Below, piece after piece: positions 1-13,226 of a stretch of DNA of 64,000 nucleotides; within the stretch, counting starts at the first letter, position 1; every line of letters starts with the position of its first letter. The position numbers and the translations under genes were made by a program. The notes under the pieces are model-generated. The model did no database searches, was not told where the DNA came from, and saw only the letters and a list, made by a program, of their open reading frames with translations. The DNA lies in NCBI GenBank assembly GCA_964036315.1, contig CAXIWW010000817.1, forward strand, positions 10,079,501 through 10,143,500, written 5' to 3'. Source of the DNA: Acanthosepion esculentum. Lineage: Eukaryota > Mollusca > Cephalopoda > Sepiida > Sepiidae.

Positions 1-2829
1 GGGGTGGTCTGCGTGGGACTTTCTGGGAAATGTCTGCTGGGTGGGTGTCGTCTGCGTGGGGCTTTGTGGGACTGGCGGTCATCTGCGTGGGACTTTCTGG
101 GACTGGGGGTCGTCTTCGTGGGACTTTCTGGGACTGGGGGTTATCTGCGTGGGACTTTCTTGTACTGGGGGTCGTCTGCGTGGACTTTCTGAGATTTTCT
201 CCTGGGTGGGGGGTCGTCTGCGTGGGACTTTCTGGGACTGGGGGTCGTCTGCGTGGGACTTTCTGGGACTGTCTCCTGGGTGAGGGGTCGTCTGCATGGG
301 ACTTTCTGGGACTGTCTCCTGGGCTGGGTGTCGTCTACGTGGGACTTTCTGTGACTGTCTCCTGGGTGGGGGCCGTCTGCGTGGGACTTTCTGGGACTGG
401 GTGTCGTCTGCGTGGGACTTTCTGGGACTGTCTCCTGGGTGGGGGGTCGTCTGCGTGGGACTTTCTGGGAATGGGGGTCGTCTGCGTGGCACTTTCTGGG
501 ACTGTCTCCTGGGTGGGGGGGTCGTCTGCGTAGGACTTTCTTGGACTGTCTCCTGGGATGGGTGTCCTCTGCGTGGGAATTTCTGGGACAGGGGGTCGTC
601 TGCGTGGGACTTTCGGGGACTGACTCCTGGGTGGGGAGTCGTCTGTGTCGACTTTCTAGGACTGGGGTTCGTCTGTATGGGACTTTCTTTGACTGGGGGT
701 CGTCTGTGTGGGACTTTCTGTGACTGTCTACTTGGTGGGGGGGTCGTCTGCGTAGGACATTCTTGGACTGTCTCCTGGGGGGGGTCGTCTGTGTGTGACT
801 TTCTGGGACTTGGGTCGTCTTCGTGGGAATTTATGGGACTGGGGGTCGTCTGCGTGGGACTTTCTGTGACTGTCTCCTGGGTGGGAAGGTCGTCTGCGTA
901 GGACTTTCTTTTACTGTCTCCTTGGTGGGGGGTCGTCTGCGTGGGACTTTCTGGGACTGGGGGTCTTCTGCGTGGGATTTCTGGGACTGTCTCCTGGGTG
1001 GGGGTTCGTCTGCGTGGGACTTTCTGGGAATGGGGGTCGTCTGCGTGGGACTTTCTGGGACTGTCTCCTTGGAGGGGGTCGTCTGCGTGGGACGTTCTGG
1101 GACTGTCTCCTGGGTGGGGGTCGTCTGCGTGGGACTTTCTGGGAATGGGGGTCGTCTGCGTGGGACTTTCTGGGACTGTCTCCTTTGGGGGGGTCGTCTG
1201 CGTAGGACTTTCTGGGACAGGGGTCGTCTGCGTGGGACTTTCTGGGACTGTCTCCTGTCTGGGGGGTCTTCTGCGTGGGACTTTCTGGTACTGTCTCCAG
1301 GGTGGGGGGTCGTCTGCTTGCGAATTTCTGGGACAGGGGGTCGTCTGCGTGGGACTCTCTGGGACTGTCTCCTTGGTGGGGGGTCGTCTGCGTAGGACTT
1401 TCTTGGACTGTCTCCTGGGTGGGGGGTCGTCTGCGTGGGACTTTCTGGGACTGGGGTCGTCTGCGTGTGACTTTCTGGTACTGTCTCTAGGGTGGGAGTT
1501 CGTCTGCTTGGGATTTCTGGGACTGACTCCTGGGTGGGGGGTCGTCTTTGTGGGACTTTCTGGGTATGGGGGTCGGCTGAGTGGGACTTTCTGGGACTGG
1601 GGGTCGTCTGCGTGGGACTTTCTGGGACTGACTCCTGGGTGGGGGGTCGTCTGCGTAGGACTTTCTTGGACTGTCTCCTGGGTGGGGGGTCGTCTGCGTG
1701 GGACTTTCTTGGACTGTCTCCTGGGTGGGGTGTCGTCTGCGTGGGACTTTCTGGGACTGGGGATCGTCTGCGTGGGACTTTCTTGGACTGGGGTTCGTCT
1801 GCGTGGGACTTTCTGTGACTGTCTCCTGGGTGGGGGGGTCTTCTGCGTAGGACTTACTTGGACTGTCTCCTGGGTGGGGGGTCGTCTGCGTGGGTCTTTC
1901 TGGGACTGGGGGTCGTCTGCGTGGGACTTTCTGAGACTGGGGGTCGTCTGCGTGGGACTTTCTGGGACTGTCTCCTGTCTGGGGGGTCGTCTGCGTGGGA
2001 CTTTCTGGGACTGGGGGTTTTCTGCGTGGGTCTTTCTGGGACTGTCTCCTGGGTGGGGGTCGTCTGCGTGGGACTTTGTGGGACTGTCTTCTAGGTGGTG
2101 GGTCGTCTGCGTGGGAATTTTTAGGACTGTCGCCTGGGTGGGGGTTCGTCTGCGTGGGACTTTCTGGGACAGATGATCGTCTGTGTGGGACATTCTGGGA
2201 CTGGGGGTCATCTGCGTGGGACTTTCTGGGACTGGGGGTCGTCTGCGTTGGACTTTCTGGGACTGTCTACTGTCTGGGGGGTCGTCTGCGTGGGACTTTC
2301 TGGGACTGGGGGTCGTCTGCGTGGGTCTTTCTGGGACTGTCTCCTGGGTGTGGGTCGTGTGCGTGGGACTTTGTGGGACTGTCTTCTAGGTGGTGTGTCG
2401 TCTGCGTGGGACTTTCTGGCACTGTCGCTTGGGTGGGGGGTCGTCTGCGTGGGACTTTCTGGGATTGGGGGTCGTCTGCGTGGGACCTTCTGGGACTGGG
2501 GGTCGTCTGCGTGGGACCTTCTGGGACTGGGGGTCATCTGCGTGGTACTTTCTGGGACTGGGGGTCGTCTGCGTGGGACTTTCTTGGACTGTCTCCTGGG
2601 TGGGGGTTCGTCTGCGTGGGACTTTCTGGGACTGTCTCCTGGGTGGGGGGGTCGTCTGCGTTGCTCTTTCTGTGACTGTCTCCTGGGTGGGGGCCGTCTG
2701 CGTGGGACTTTCTGGGACTGGGTGTCGTCTGCGTCGGACTTTCTGGGACTGTCTTCTGGGTGGGGGGTCATTTGCGTGGGACTTTCTGGGAATGGGGGTC
2801 GTATGCGTGGGACTTTCTGGGACTGTCTC

Positions 2830-5800
2830 CTGGGTGGGGGCACGTCTGCGTGGGACTTTCTGGGACTGGGGGTCGTCTGCGTGGGACTTTCTAGGACTGT
2901 CTCCTGTCTGGGGGGTCATCTGCGTAGGACTTTCTGGTACTGTCTCCAGGGTGGGGTGTCGTCTGCGTGAGACTTTCTGGGACTGGGTGTCGTCTGCGAG
3001 GGACTTTCTGGGACTGTCACCTGGGTGGGGGGATCGTCTGCGTAGGACTTTCTTGGACTGTCCCCTGGGTGGGTGGTCGTCTGCGTGGGACTTTCTGGGA
3101 CTGGGGTTCGTCTGCGTGGGACTTTCTGGGACTGGGGGTCGTCTGCGTGGGACTTTCTGGGAGTGTCTCCTGGGTGGGGGGGTCGTCTGCGTAGGACATT
3201 ATTGTACTGTCTCCTGGGTGGGGGGTCGTCTGCGTGGGACTTTCTGGGACTGTCTCCTGTCTGGGGGGTCGTCTGCGTGGGACTTTCTGGGACTGGGGGT
3301 TTTCTGCGTGGGTCTTTCTGGGACTGTCTCCTGGGTGGGGGTCGTCTGCGTGGGACTTTGTGGGACTGTCTTCTAGGTGGTGGGTCGTCTGCGTGGGACT
3401 TTCTGTGACTGTCGCCTGGGTGGGGGGTCGTCTGCGTGGGACTTTCTGGGACTGGGGATCGTCTGCGGGGGACTTTCTGGGACTGGGGGTCATCTGCGTG
3501 GGACTTTCTGGGACTGGGGGTCGTCTGCGTGGGACTTTCTGGGACTGTCTCTTGTCTGGGGGGTCGTCTTCGTGGGACTTTCTGGGATTGGGGGTCGTCT
3601 ACGTGGCTCTTTCTGGGACTGTATCCTGGGTGGGGGTCGTCTGCTTGGGACTTTGTGGGACTGTCTTCTAGGTGGTGTGTCGTCTGCGTGGGACATTCTG
3701 GCACTGTCTCTTGGGTGGGGGGTCGTCTGCGTGGGACTTTCTGGGATAGGAGGACGTCTGCGTGGGACCTTCTGGGACTGGGGGTCGTCTGCGTGGGACA
3801 TTCTGGGACTGGGGTTCATCTGCGTGGGACTTTCTGGGACTGGGGGTCGTCTGCGTGGGACTTTCTTGGACTGTCTCCTGGGTGTGGGGTCGTCTGCGTG
3901 GGACTTTCTAGGACTGGGGGTCGTCTGCGTGGGACTTTCTGGGACTGGGGGTCGTCTGCGTGGGACTTTCTTGGACTGTCTCCTGGGTGGGAGGTCATCT
4001 ACGTGGGACTTTCTGGGACTGGGGCTCGTCTGCGTGGGACTTTCTGGGACTGTCTCCTGTCTGGTGGGTCGTCTGCGTGGGACTTTCTGTGACTGTCACC
4101 TGGGTGGGGGGGTCGTCTGTGTGGGACTTTCTGGGACTGGAGGTCGTCTGCATGGGACTTTCTGGGACTGTCTGCTGGGTGGGGGGTTCGTCTGCGTGGG
4201 ACTTCCTGGGACTGGGGGTCGTCTGCGTGGGACTTTCTGGGACTGGGGGTCGTCTGCGTTGGACTTACTTGGACTGTCTCCTGAGTGGGCGGTCGTCTGC
4301 GTGGGCCTTTCTGGGACTGGGGGTCGTCTGCGTGGGATCTTTCTGGGACTGGGGGTCGTCTGCGTGGGACTTTCTGGGAGTGTCTCCTGGGTGGGGGGGT
4401 CGTCTGCGTAGGACTTTCTTGTACTGTCTCCTGGTTGGGGGGTCGTCTGCGTGGGACTTTCTGGGACTGGGGGTCGTCTGCGTGGGACTTTCTGGGACTG
4501 TCTCCTGTCTGGGGGGTCGTCTGCGTAGGACTTTCTTGTACTGTCTCCTGGGTGGAGGTCGTCTGCGTGGGACTTTGTGGGACTGTCTTCTAGGTGGTGG
4601 GTCGTCTGCGTGGGAATTTTTAGGACTGTCGCCTTGGTGGGGGGTCGTCTGCGTGGGACTTTCTGGGACAGATGATCGTCTGCGTGGGACATTCTGGGAC
4701 TGTCTCCTGGGTGGGGGCTCGTCTGCGTGGGACTTTCTGGGACTGGGGGTCGTCTGCGTGGGACTTTCTAGGACTGTCTCTTGTCTGGGGGGTCATCTGC
4801 GTAGGACTTTCTGGTACTGTCTCCAGGGTGGGGGGTCGTCTGCGTGAGACTTTCTGGGACTGGGTGTCGTCTGCGAGGGACTTTCTGGGACTGTCACCTG
4901 GGTGGGGGGATCGTCTGCGTAGGACTTTCTTGGACTGTCTCCTGGGTGGGTGGTCGTCTGCGTGGGACTTTCTGGGACTGGGGGTCGTCAACGTGGGACT
5001 TTCTGGGAGTGTCTCCTGGGTGGGGGGGGTCGTCTGCGTAGGACATTATTGTACTGTCTCCTGGGTGGGGGGTCGTCTGCGTGGGACTTTCTGGGACTGG
5101 GGATCGTCTGCGTGGGACTTTCTGGGAATGTCTCCTGTCTGGGGGGTCGTCTGCGTGGGACTTTCTGGGACTGGGGGTTTTCTGCGTGGGTCTTTCTGGG
5201 ACTGTCTCCTGGGTGGGCGTCGTCTGCGTGGGACTTTGTGGGACTGTCTTCTAGGTGGTGGGTCGTCTGCGTGGGACTTTCTGTGACTGTCGCCTGGGTG
5301 GGGGGTCGTCTGCGTGGGACTTTGTGGGACTGGGGATCGTCTGCGGGGGACTTTCTGGGACTGGAGGTCATCTGCGTGGGACTTTCTGGGACTGGGAGTC
5401 GTCTGCGTGGGACTTTCTGGGACTGTCTCCTGTCTGGGGGGTCGTCTGCGTGGGACTTTCTGGGACTGGGGGTCGTCTACGTGGGTCTGTCTGGGACTGT
5501 ATCCTGGGTGGGGGTCGTCTGCGTGGGATTTTGTGGGACTCTCTTCTAGGTGGTGTGTCGTCTGCGTGGGACATTCTGGCACTGTCTCTTGGGTGGGGGG
5601 TCGACTGCGTGGGACTTTCTGGGATAGGGGGACGTCTGCGTGGGACCTTCTGGGACTGGGGGTAATCTGCGTGGGCCTTCTGGGACTGGGGTTCATCTGC
5701 GTGGGACTTTCTGGGACTGTCTCCTGGGTGGGGGGTCGTCTGCGTGGGACTTTCTGGGACTGGGGGTCGTCTGCGTGGGACTTTCTGGGACTGGGGGTCG

Positions 5801-5950
5801 TCTGCGTGGGACTTTCTTGGACTGTCTCCTGGGTGGGAGGTCATCTACGTGGGACTTTCTGGGACTGGGGCTCGTCTGCGTGGGACTTTCTGGGACTGTC
5901 TCCTGTCTGGTGGGTCGTCTGCGTGGGACTTTCTGTGACTGTCTCCTGGG
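2830..5950 (+). repeat. Higher-order repeat, two copies, period about 1.88 kb
   Basis: The segment 2830-4105 recurs at 4706-5950. Matching landmarks lie 1877-1878 bp apart: the CTGCGAGGGACTTTCTGGG unit near 2995/4872 and the GTCTTCTAGGTGGTG unit at 3369/5247. By the CTGTCTGGTGGGTCG unit near 4050/5900 the offset falls to about 1846, which implies loss of one short unit in the second copy. Order of short and long units and rare variants agrees through most of the span. Confidence 0.7.
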
Positions 5951-6904
5951 TAGGGGGTCGTCTGCGTGGGACTTTCTGGGACTGGGGGTCGTCTGCGTGG
6001 GACTTTCTGGGACTGGGGGTCGTCTGTGTTGGACTTTCTTGGACTGTCTCCTGGGTGGGGGTCGTCTGCGTGGGACTTTCTGGGACTGGGTGTCGTCTGC
6101 GTGGGACTTTCTGGGACGGTCTCCTGGGTGGGTGGTCGTCTGCGTGGGACTTTCTGGGACTGTCTCCTGGGTGGGGGTCGTCTGGTTGGGACTTTTTGGG
6201 ACTGTCTCCTGGGTGGGGGTCGTCTGTGTGGGACTGTCTCATGGGTGGGGGTCGTCTGGTTGGGACTTTCTGGGACTGTCTCTTGGGTGGGGGTTCGTCT
6301 GTTTGGGACTTTCTTGGACTGTCTCCTGGATGGGGGGTCGTCTGCGTGGGATTTTCTGTGACTGGGGGTCGTCTGCGTGGGAATTCCTGGGATTGGGGGT
6401 CGTCTGTGTGGGACTTTCTTGGACTGCGGTTCTTCTGCGTGGGACTTTCTGGGACTTGGGGTCGTCTCCGTGGGACTTTCTGGGACTGTCTCCTGGATGG
6501 GGGGTCGTCTGTGTGGGACTTTCTGGGACTGGGGGTCTTCTGCGTGGGACTTTCTGCGAGTGTCTCCTGGATTAGGGGTCGTCGGCGTGGGACCTTCTGG
6601 GACTGGGTGTCATCTGCGTGGGACTTTCTTGTACTGGGGGTCGTCTGCGTGGGACTTTCTGGGACTGGGGGTCGTCTGCATGGACTTTCTGGGACTGTCT
6701 CCTGGGTGGGGGTGGTCTGCGTTGGACTTTCTTGGACTGGGGGTGGTCTGCGTGGGACTGTCTCATGGGTGGGGGTCGTCTGGTTGGGACTTTCTGGGAC
6801 TGTCTCCTGGGTGGGGGGTCGTCTGTGTGGGACTTTCTGGGACTTGGGGTCGTGTGCCTGGGGCTTTCTTGGACTGTCTCCTGGGTGGGGGGTCTTCTAC
6901 GTGG

Positions 6905-9020
6905 GACTTTCTGGGACTGGGGGTCGTCTGTTTGGAACTTTCTGTCACTGTCTCCTGGGTGGGGCTCGTCTGCGTGGGACTTTCTGGGATTGGGGGTCGT
7001 CTGTGTGGGACTTTCTTGGACTGGGGGTCGTCTGCGTGGGACTTTCTGGGACTGTCTCCTGGGTGGGGGGTCGTCTGTTTGGGACCTTCTGGGACTGTCT
7101 CCTGGGTGGGGGGTCGTCAGTGTGGGACATTCTTGGACTGGGGGTCGTCTGCGTGGGACTTTCTGGGACTGGGAGTCGTCTGCGTGGGACTTTCTGTGAC
7201 TGTCTCCTGGGTGGAGGGTCGTCTGCGTGGGAGCTTCTGGGACTGTCTTCTGGATGGGGGGTCTTCTGCGTTGGACTTTCTGGGACTGGGGGTCGTCTCC
7301 GTGGAACTTTCTAGGACTGTCTCCTGGGTGGGGGTCGTCTGTTTGGGACTTTCTGGGACTGTCTCCTGGGTGGGGGGTCGTCTGCGTGGGAATTTCTGGG
7401 ACAGGGTGTCGTCTGCGTGGGACTTTCTGGGACTGACTCCTGGATAGGGGGTCGTCTGCGTGGGACTTTCTGGGACTGGGGGTCGTCTGCGTGGGACTTT
7501 CTGGGACTGGGGGTCGTCTGAGTGGGACTTTCCGGGACTGGGGGTCGTCTGCGTGGAACTTTCTGGGACTGTCTCCTGGGTTGTGGGGTCGTCTGCGTAG
7601 GACTTTCTTGGACTGTCTCCTGGGTTGGACTTTCTGGGACTGGGGGTCGTCTGCCTGGGACTTTCTGGGACTGGGGTTCGTCTGCGTGGGACTTTCTGGG
7701 ACTGTCTCCTGGGTGGGGGGTCGTCTGCGTAGGACTTTCTTGTACTGTTTCCTGGGTGGTGGTTCGTCTGCGTGGGACTTTCTGGGACTGGGGGTCGTCT
7801 GCGTGGGACTTTCTGGGACTGTCTCCTGTCTGGGGGGTCGTCTGCGTTGGACGTTCTTAGACTGGGGGTCGTCTGCGTGGGTCTTTCTGGGACTGTCTCC
7901 TGGGTGGGGGTCGTCTTCGTGGGACTTTTGGGACTGTCTTCTAGGTGGTGGTTCGTCTGCGTGGGTTTTTCTGGGACTGGGGGTTGTCTGCGTGGCACTT
8001 TCTGGGACTGGGGGTCGTCTGCGTGGGACTTTCTGTGACTGTCTCCTGGGTTGTGGCGTCGTCTGCGTAGGACTTTCTTGGACTGTCTCCTGGGTGGGGG
8101 GTCGTCTGCGTGGGACTTTCTGGGACTGGGGGTCGTCTGCGTGGGACTTTCTGGGACTGGGAGTCGTCTGCGTGGGGCTTTCTTGGACTGTCTCCTGGGT
8201 GTGGGGTCGTCTACGTAGGACTTTCTGGGACTGGGGGTCGTCTGTTTGGAACTTTCTGTGACTGTCTCCTGGGTGGGGCTCGTCTGCGTGGGACTTTCTG
8301 GGATTGGGGGTCGTCTGTGTGGGACTTTCTTGGACTGGGGGTCGTCTGCGTTTGGACTTTCTGGGACTGTCTCCTGGGTGGGGGGTCGTCTGTTTGGGAC
8401 CTTCTGGGACTGTCTCCTGGGTGGGGGGTCGTCTGCGTGGGACTTTCTTGGACTGGGGGTCGTCTGCGTGGGACTTTCTGGGACTGGGAGTCGTCTGCTT
8501 GGGACTTTCTGTGACTGTCTCCTGGGTGGGGGGTCGTCTGCGTAGGACTTTCTTGTACTGTTTCCTGGGTGGGGGGTCGTCTGCGTGGGAGCTTCTTGGA
8601 CTGTCTCCTGGATGGGGGGTCGTCTGCGTGGGATTTTCTAGGACTGGGTGTCGTCTGCGTGGGACTTTCTGGGACAGTCTCCTGGGTGGGGGGTCTTCTG
8701 CGTGGAACTTTCTAGGACTGTCTCCTGGGTGGGGGTCGTCTGTTTGGGACTTTCTGGGACTGTCTCCTGGGTGGGGGGTCGTCTCCGTGGGAATTTCTGG
8801 GAAAGGGTGTCTCCTGGGTGGGACTTTCTGGGACTGACTCCTGTGTGGGGGGTCGTCTGCGTGGGACTTTCTGGGACTGGGGGTCGTCTGCGTGGGACTT
8901 TCTGGGACTGGGGGTCGTCTGAGTGGGACTTTCTGGGACTGGGGGTCGTCTGCGTGGCACTTTCTGGGACTGTCTCCTGGGTTGTGGGGTCGTCTGCGTA
9001 GGACTTTCTTGGACTGTCTC
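6905..9020 (+). repeat. Higher-order repeat, two copies, period about 1.31-1.40 kb
   Basis: A run starting with the rare GTCTGTTTGGAACTTTCTGT unit at about 6925 recurs at about 8239, an offset of 1314. The run continues through the GGGTGGGGCTCGTCTGCG and GGGATTGGGGGTCGTCTG units. The offset is about 1400 by the GTGGAACTTTCTAGGACTG unit (7303/8705), so a few units were gained in the second copy. Confidence 0.6.
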
Positions 9021-12000
9021 CTGGGTGGGACTTTCTGGGACTGGGGGTCGTCTACTAGGGACTTTCTGGGACTGACTCCTGGGTGGGGTTCGTCTGCGTG
9101 GGACTTTCTGGGACTGGGGGTCGTCTGCGTGGGACTTTCTGGTACTGGGGGTCGTCTGCGTGGGAATTTCTGGGACAGGGGGTCGTCTGCGTGGGACTTT
9201 CTAGGACTGTCTCCTGGGTGGGGGGTCGTCTGTGTGGGACTTTCTGGGACTGGGGGTCTTCTGCGGGGGACTCTCTGGGACTGGGAGTCGTCTGCGTGGG
9301 ACTTTCTGGGATTGTCTCCTGGGTGGGGGTTCGTCTGCGTGGGAATTTCTGGGACTGTCTCCTGGGTGGGGGGTCGTCTGCGTGGGTCTTTCTGGGACTG
9401 TCTCCTCTGTGGGGGTCGTCTGCGTGGGACTGTGTGGGACTGGGGGTCGTCTGCGTGGGACTTTCTATGATTTTGGGTGGTCTGCGTCGGACTTTCTGGG
9501 ACTGTCTCTTGGGTGGGGGGTCGTCTGTATGGGACTTTCTTGGACAGTCTCCTGGGTGGGGAGTCGTCTGTTTGGGACGTTCTGGGACTGTCTCCTTGTT
9601 GGGGGGTCGTCGGCGTGGGACCTTCTGGGACTGGGGGTCATCTGCGTGGGACTTTCTTGTACTGGGGGTCGTCTGTATGGACTTTCTGGGACTGTCTCCT
9701 GGGTGGGGGGTGGTCTGCGTGGGACGTTCTGGGACTGTCTCCTTTCTGGGGGATCGTCTGCGTGGGACTTTCTGGGACTGGGGGTCGTCTGCATGGATCT
9801 TTCTGGGACTGTCTCCTTGGTGGGGGTCGTCTGCTTGGGACTTTGTGGGACAGGGGGTCGTCTGCGTGGGACTTTCTGGGACTGGGGGTCTTCTGCGTGG
9901 GACTTTCTGGGACTGGGGGTCGTCTGCCTGGGACATTCTGGGATTGGGGGTCGTGTGTGTGGGATTTTCTTGGACTGGGGGTCGTCTGCGTGGTACTTTC
10001 TGGAACTGTCTCCTGGGTGGGGAGTCGTCTGTTTGGGACGTTCTGGGACTGTCTCCTTGTTGGGGGGTCGTCGGCGTGGGACCTTCTGGGACTGGGGGTC
10101 ATCTGCGTGGGACTTTCTTGTACTGGGGGTCGTCTGTATGGACTTTCTGGGACTGTCTCCTGGGTGGGGGGTGGTCTGCGTGGGACGTTCTGGGACTGTC
10201 TCCTTTCTGGGGGATCGTCTGCGTGGGACTTTCTGGGACTGGGGGTCTTCTGCATGGATCTTTCTGGGACTGTCTCCTTGGTGGGGGTCGTCTGCTTGGG
10301 ACTTTGTGGGACAGGGGGTCGTCTGCGTGGGACTTTCTGGGACTGGGGGTCTTCTGCGTGGGACTTTCTGGGACTGGGTGTCGTCTGCGTGGGACTTTCT
10401 GGGACAGTCTCCTGGGTGGGGGGTCGTCTGCGTGGGACTTTCTGGGACTGTCTCCTGGGTGGGGGGGTCATCTGTGTTGGACTTTCTGGGACTGGGGGTC
10501 ATCTGCGTGGGACTTTCTGGGACTGGTGGTCGTCTGTGTTGGACTTTCTTGGACTGTCTCCTGGGTGGGTGTCGTCTGCGTGGGACTTTCTGGGACAGTC
10601 TCCTGGGTGGGAGGTCGTCTGCGTGGGACTTTCTGGGACTGTCTCCTGGGTGGCGGTCGTCTGGTTGGGACTTTCTGGGACTGTCTCCTGGGTGGGGGGT
10701 CGTCTGCGTGTGAATTTCTGGGACAGGGGGTCGTCTGCGTGGGACTTTCTAGGACTGACTCCTGGGTGGGAGGTCGTCTGCGTGGGACTTTCTGGGACTG
10801 TCTCCTGGGTGGCGGTCGTCTGGTTGGGACTTTCTGGGACTGTCTCCTGGGTGGGGGGTTGTCTGCGTGGGACTTTCTGGGACTGGGGTTCGTCTGAGTG
10901 GGACTTTCTGGGACTGGGGGTCGTCTGCGTGGAACTTTCTGGGACTGTCTCCTGGGTTGTGGGGTCGTCTGCGTAGGACGTTCTTGGACTGTCTCCTGGG
11001 TGGGACTTTCTGGGACTGGGGGTCGTCTACTAGGGACTTTCTGGGACTGACACCTGGGTGGGGTTCGTCTGCGTGGGACTTTCTGGGACTGGGGGTCGTC
11101 TGCGTGGGACTTTCTGGTACTGGGGGTCGTCTGCGTGGGAATTTCTGGGACAGGGGGTCGTCTGCGTGGGACTTTCTAGGACTGACTCCTGGGTGGGGGG
11201 TCGTCTGTGTGGGACTTTCTGGGACTGGGGGTCTTCTGCGGGGGACTCTCTGGGACTGGGAGTCGTCTGCGTGGGACTTTCTGGGACTGTCTCCTGGGTG
11301 GGGGTTCGTCTGCGTGGGAATGTCTGGGACTGTCTCCTGGGTGGGGGGGCGTCTGCGTGGGACTTTCTGGGACTAGGGGTCGTCCTCGTGGGACTTTCTA
11401 GGATTGGGGGTCGTCTGTGTGGGACTTTCTTGGACTGGGGGTCGTCTGCGTGGGACTTTCTGGGACTGTCTCCTTGGTGGGGGGTCGTCTGCGTGGTCCT
11501 TTCTAGGACTGTCTCCTCTGTGGGGGTCGTCTGCGTGGGACTGTGTGGGACTGGGGGTCGTCTGCGTGGGACTTTCTATGACTTTGGGTGGTCTGCGTCG
11601 GACTTTCTTGGACTGTCTCCTGGGTGGGTGTCGTCTGCGTGGGACTTTCTGGGACAGTCTCCTGGGTGGGAGGTCGTCTGCGTGGGACTTTCTGGGACTG
11701 TCTCCTGGGTGGCGGTCGTCTGGTTGGGACTTTCTGGGACTGTCTCCTGGGTGGGGGGTCGTCTGCGTGTGAATTTCTGGGACAGGGGGTCCTCTGCGTG
11801 GGACTTTCTAGGACTGACTCCTGGGTGTGGGCTTGTCTGTGTGGGACTTTCTGGGACTGTGGGTCGTCTGCGTGGGACTTTCTGGGACTGGGAGTCGTCT
11901 GCGTGGGACTTTCTGGGACTGTCTCCTGGGTGGGGGGTCGTCTGTTTGGGACCTTCTGGGACTGTCACCTGGGTGGGGGGTCTTCCGCATGGGTCTTTCT

Positions 12001-13226
12001 GGGACTCCTGGGTGGGGGTCGTCTGCGTGGGACTTTCTCGGACTGGGATCGTCTGCGTGGGACTTTCTGGCACTGGGGTCGTCTGCGTGGGACTTTCTAT
12101 GATTGGGGTGGTCTGCGTGGGAGTTTCTGGGACTGTCTCTTGGGTGGGGGGTCGTCTGTTTGGGCCTTTCTTGGACTGTCTCCTTGGTGGGGGGTTGTCT
12201 GCGTGGGACTTTCTGGGACTGTGGGTCGTCTGCCTGGGACTTTCTGGGATTGGGGGTCGTGTGTGTGAGACTTTCTGGGACTGGGTGTCGTCTCCGTGGG
12301 ACTTTCTGGGACTGTCTCCTGGGTGGGGGTCGTCTGTTTGGGACATTCTGGGACTGACTCCTGGATGGGGGGTCCTATGCGTGGGACTTTCTGGGACTGG
12401 GGGTCGTCTGCGTGGGACTTTCTGGGACTGTCTCCTGTCTGGGGGGTCGTCTGCGTGGGACTTTCTGGGACTGGGGGTCGTCTGCGTGGGACTTTCTGGG
12501 ACTGGGGGTCGTCTGAGTGGGACTTTCTGGGACTGGGGGTCGTCTGCGTGGAACTTTCTGGGACTGTCTCCTGGGTTGTGGGGTCGTCTGCGTAGGACGT
12601 TCTTGGACTGTCTCCTGGGTGGGACTTTCTGGGACTGGGGGTCGTCTACTAGGGACTTTCTGGGACTGACTCCTGGGTGGGGTTCGTCTGCGTGGGACTT
12701 TCTGGGACTGGGGGTCGTCTGCGTGGGACTTTCTGGTACTGGGGGTCGTCTGCGTGGGAATTTCTGGGACAGGGGGTCGTCTGCGTGGGACTTTCTAGGA
12801 CTGACTCCTGGGTGGGGGGTCGTCTGTGTGGGACTTTCTGGGACTGGGGGTCTTCTGCGGGGGACTCTCTGGGACTGGGAGTCGTCTGCGTGGGACTTTC
12901 TGGGACTGTCTCCTGGGTGAGGGTTCGTCTGCGTGGGAATTTCTGGGACTGTCTCCTGGGTGGGGGGGCGTCTGCGTGGGACTTTCTGGGACTAGGGGTC
13001 GTCTTCGTGGGACTTTCTAGGATTGGGGGTCGTCTGTGTGGGACTTTCTTGGACTGGGGGTCGTCTGCGTGGGACTTTCTGGGACTGTCTCCTGGGTGGG
13101 GGGTCGTCTGCGTGGGTCTTTCTGGGACTGTCTCCTCTGTGGGGGTCGTCTGCGTGGGACTGTGTGGGACTGGGGGTCGACTGCGTGGGACTTTCTATGA
13201 CTTTGGGTGGTCTGCGTCGGACTTTC
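8870..13226 (+). repeat. Higher-order repeat, three copies, periods 1975 and 1619 bp
   Basis: A distinctive run contains GGGTTGTGGGGTCG, then a shortened unit CTGGGTGGGACTTTCTGGG, then GTCGTCTACTAGGGAC. It occurs at about 8870-9075, 10850-11050 and 12470-12670. The TAGGGAC landmark lies at 9056, 11031 and 12650, giving offsets of 1975 and 1619. The downstream match between the second and third copies continues to about 11607/13226, through the unusual CTTCTGCGGGGGACTCTCT unit and the CTATGACTTTGGGTGG unit. Copy 1 lacks roughly 140 bp in the middle of this run. Confidence 0.75.
9551..10377 (+). repeat. 461-bp tandem duplication
   Basis: The segment 9551-10011 is repeated with offset 461 as 10012-10377 (second copy incomplete). 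Shared rare markers in order are GGGAGTCGTCTGTTTGGGAC, TCTCCTTGTTGGGG, GTCGTCGGCGTGGGACC, GTCGTCTGTATGGAC, TCTCCTTTCTGGGGG and CTGCATGGATC. I see only a few differences, such as GTCGTCTGCATGG against GTCTTCTGCATGG. This is a recent event. Confidence 0.8.

Noticed and set aside
79..2211. 710-codon minus-strand ORF and overlapping plus-strand Gly/Trp-rich ORFs
   Set aside because: Same cause. The opposing strand over the same bases is also open, and amino-acid content follows the satellite and not any protein family.
5314..7314. 666-codon plus-strand ORF with hydrophobic runs resembling membrane segments
   Set aside because: The hydrophobic runs (Val/Cys/Gly/Leu) are just one reading phase of the unit and recur wherever that phase occurs.
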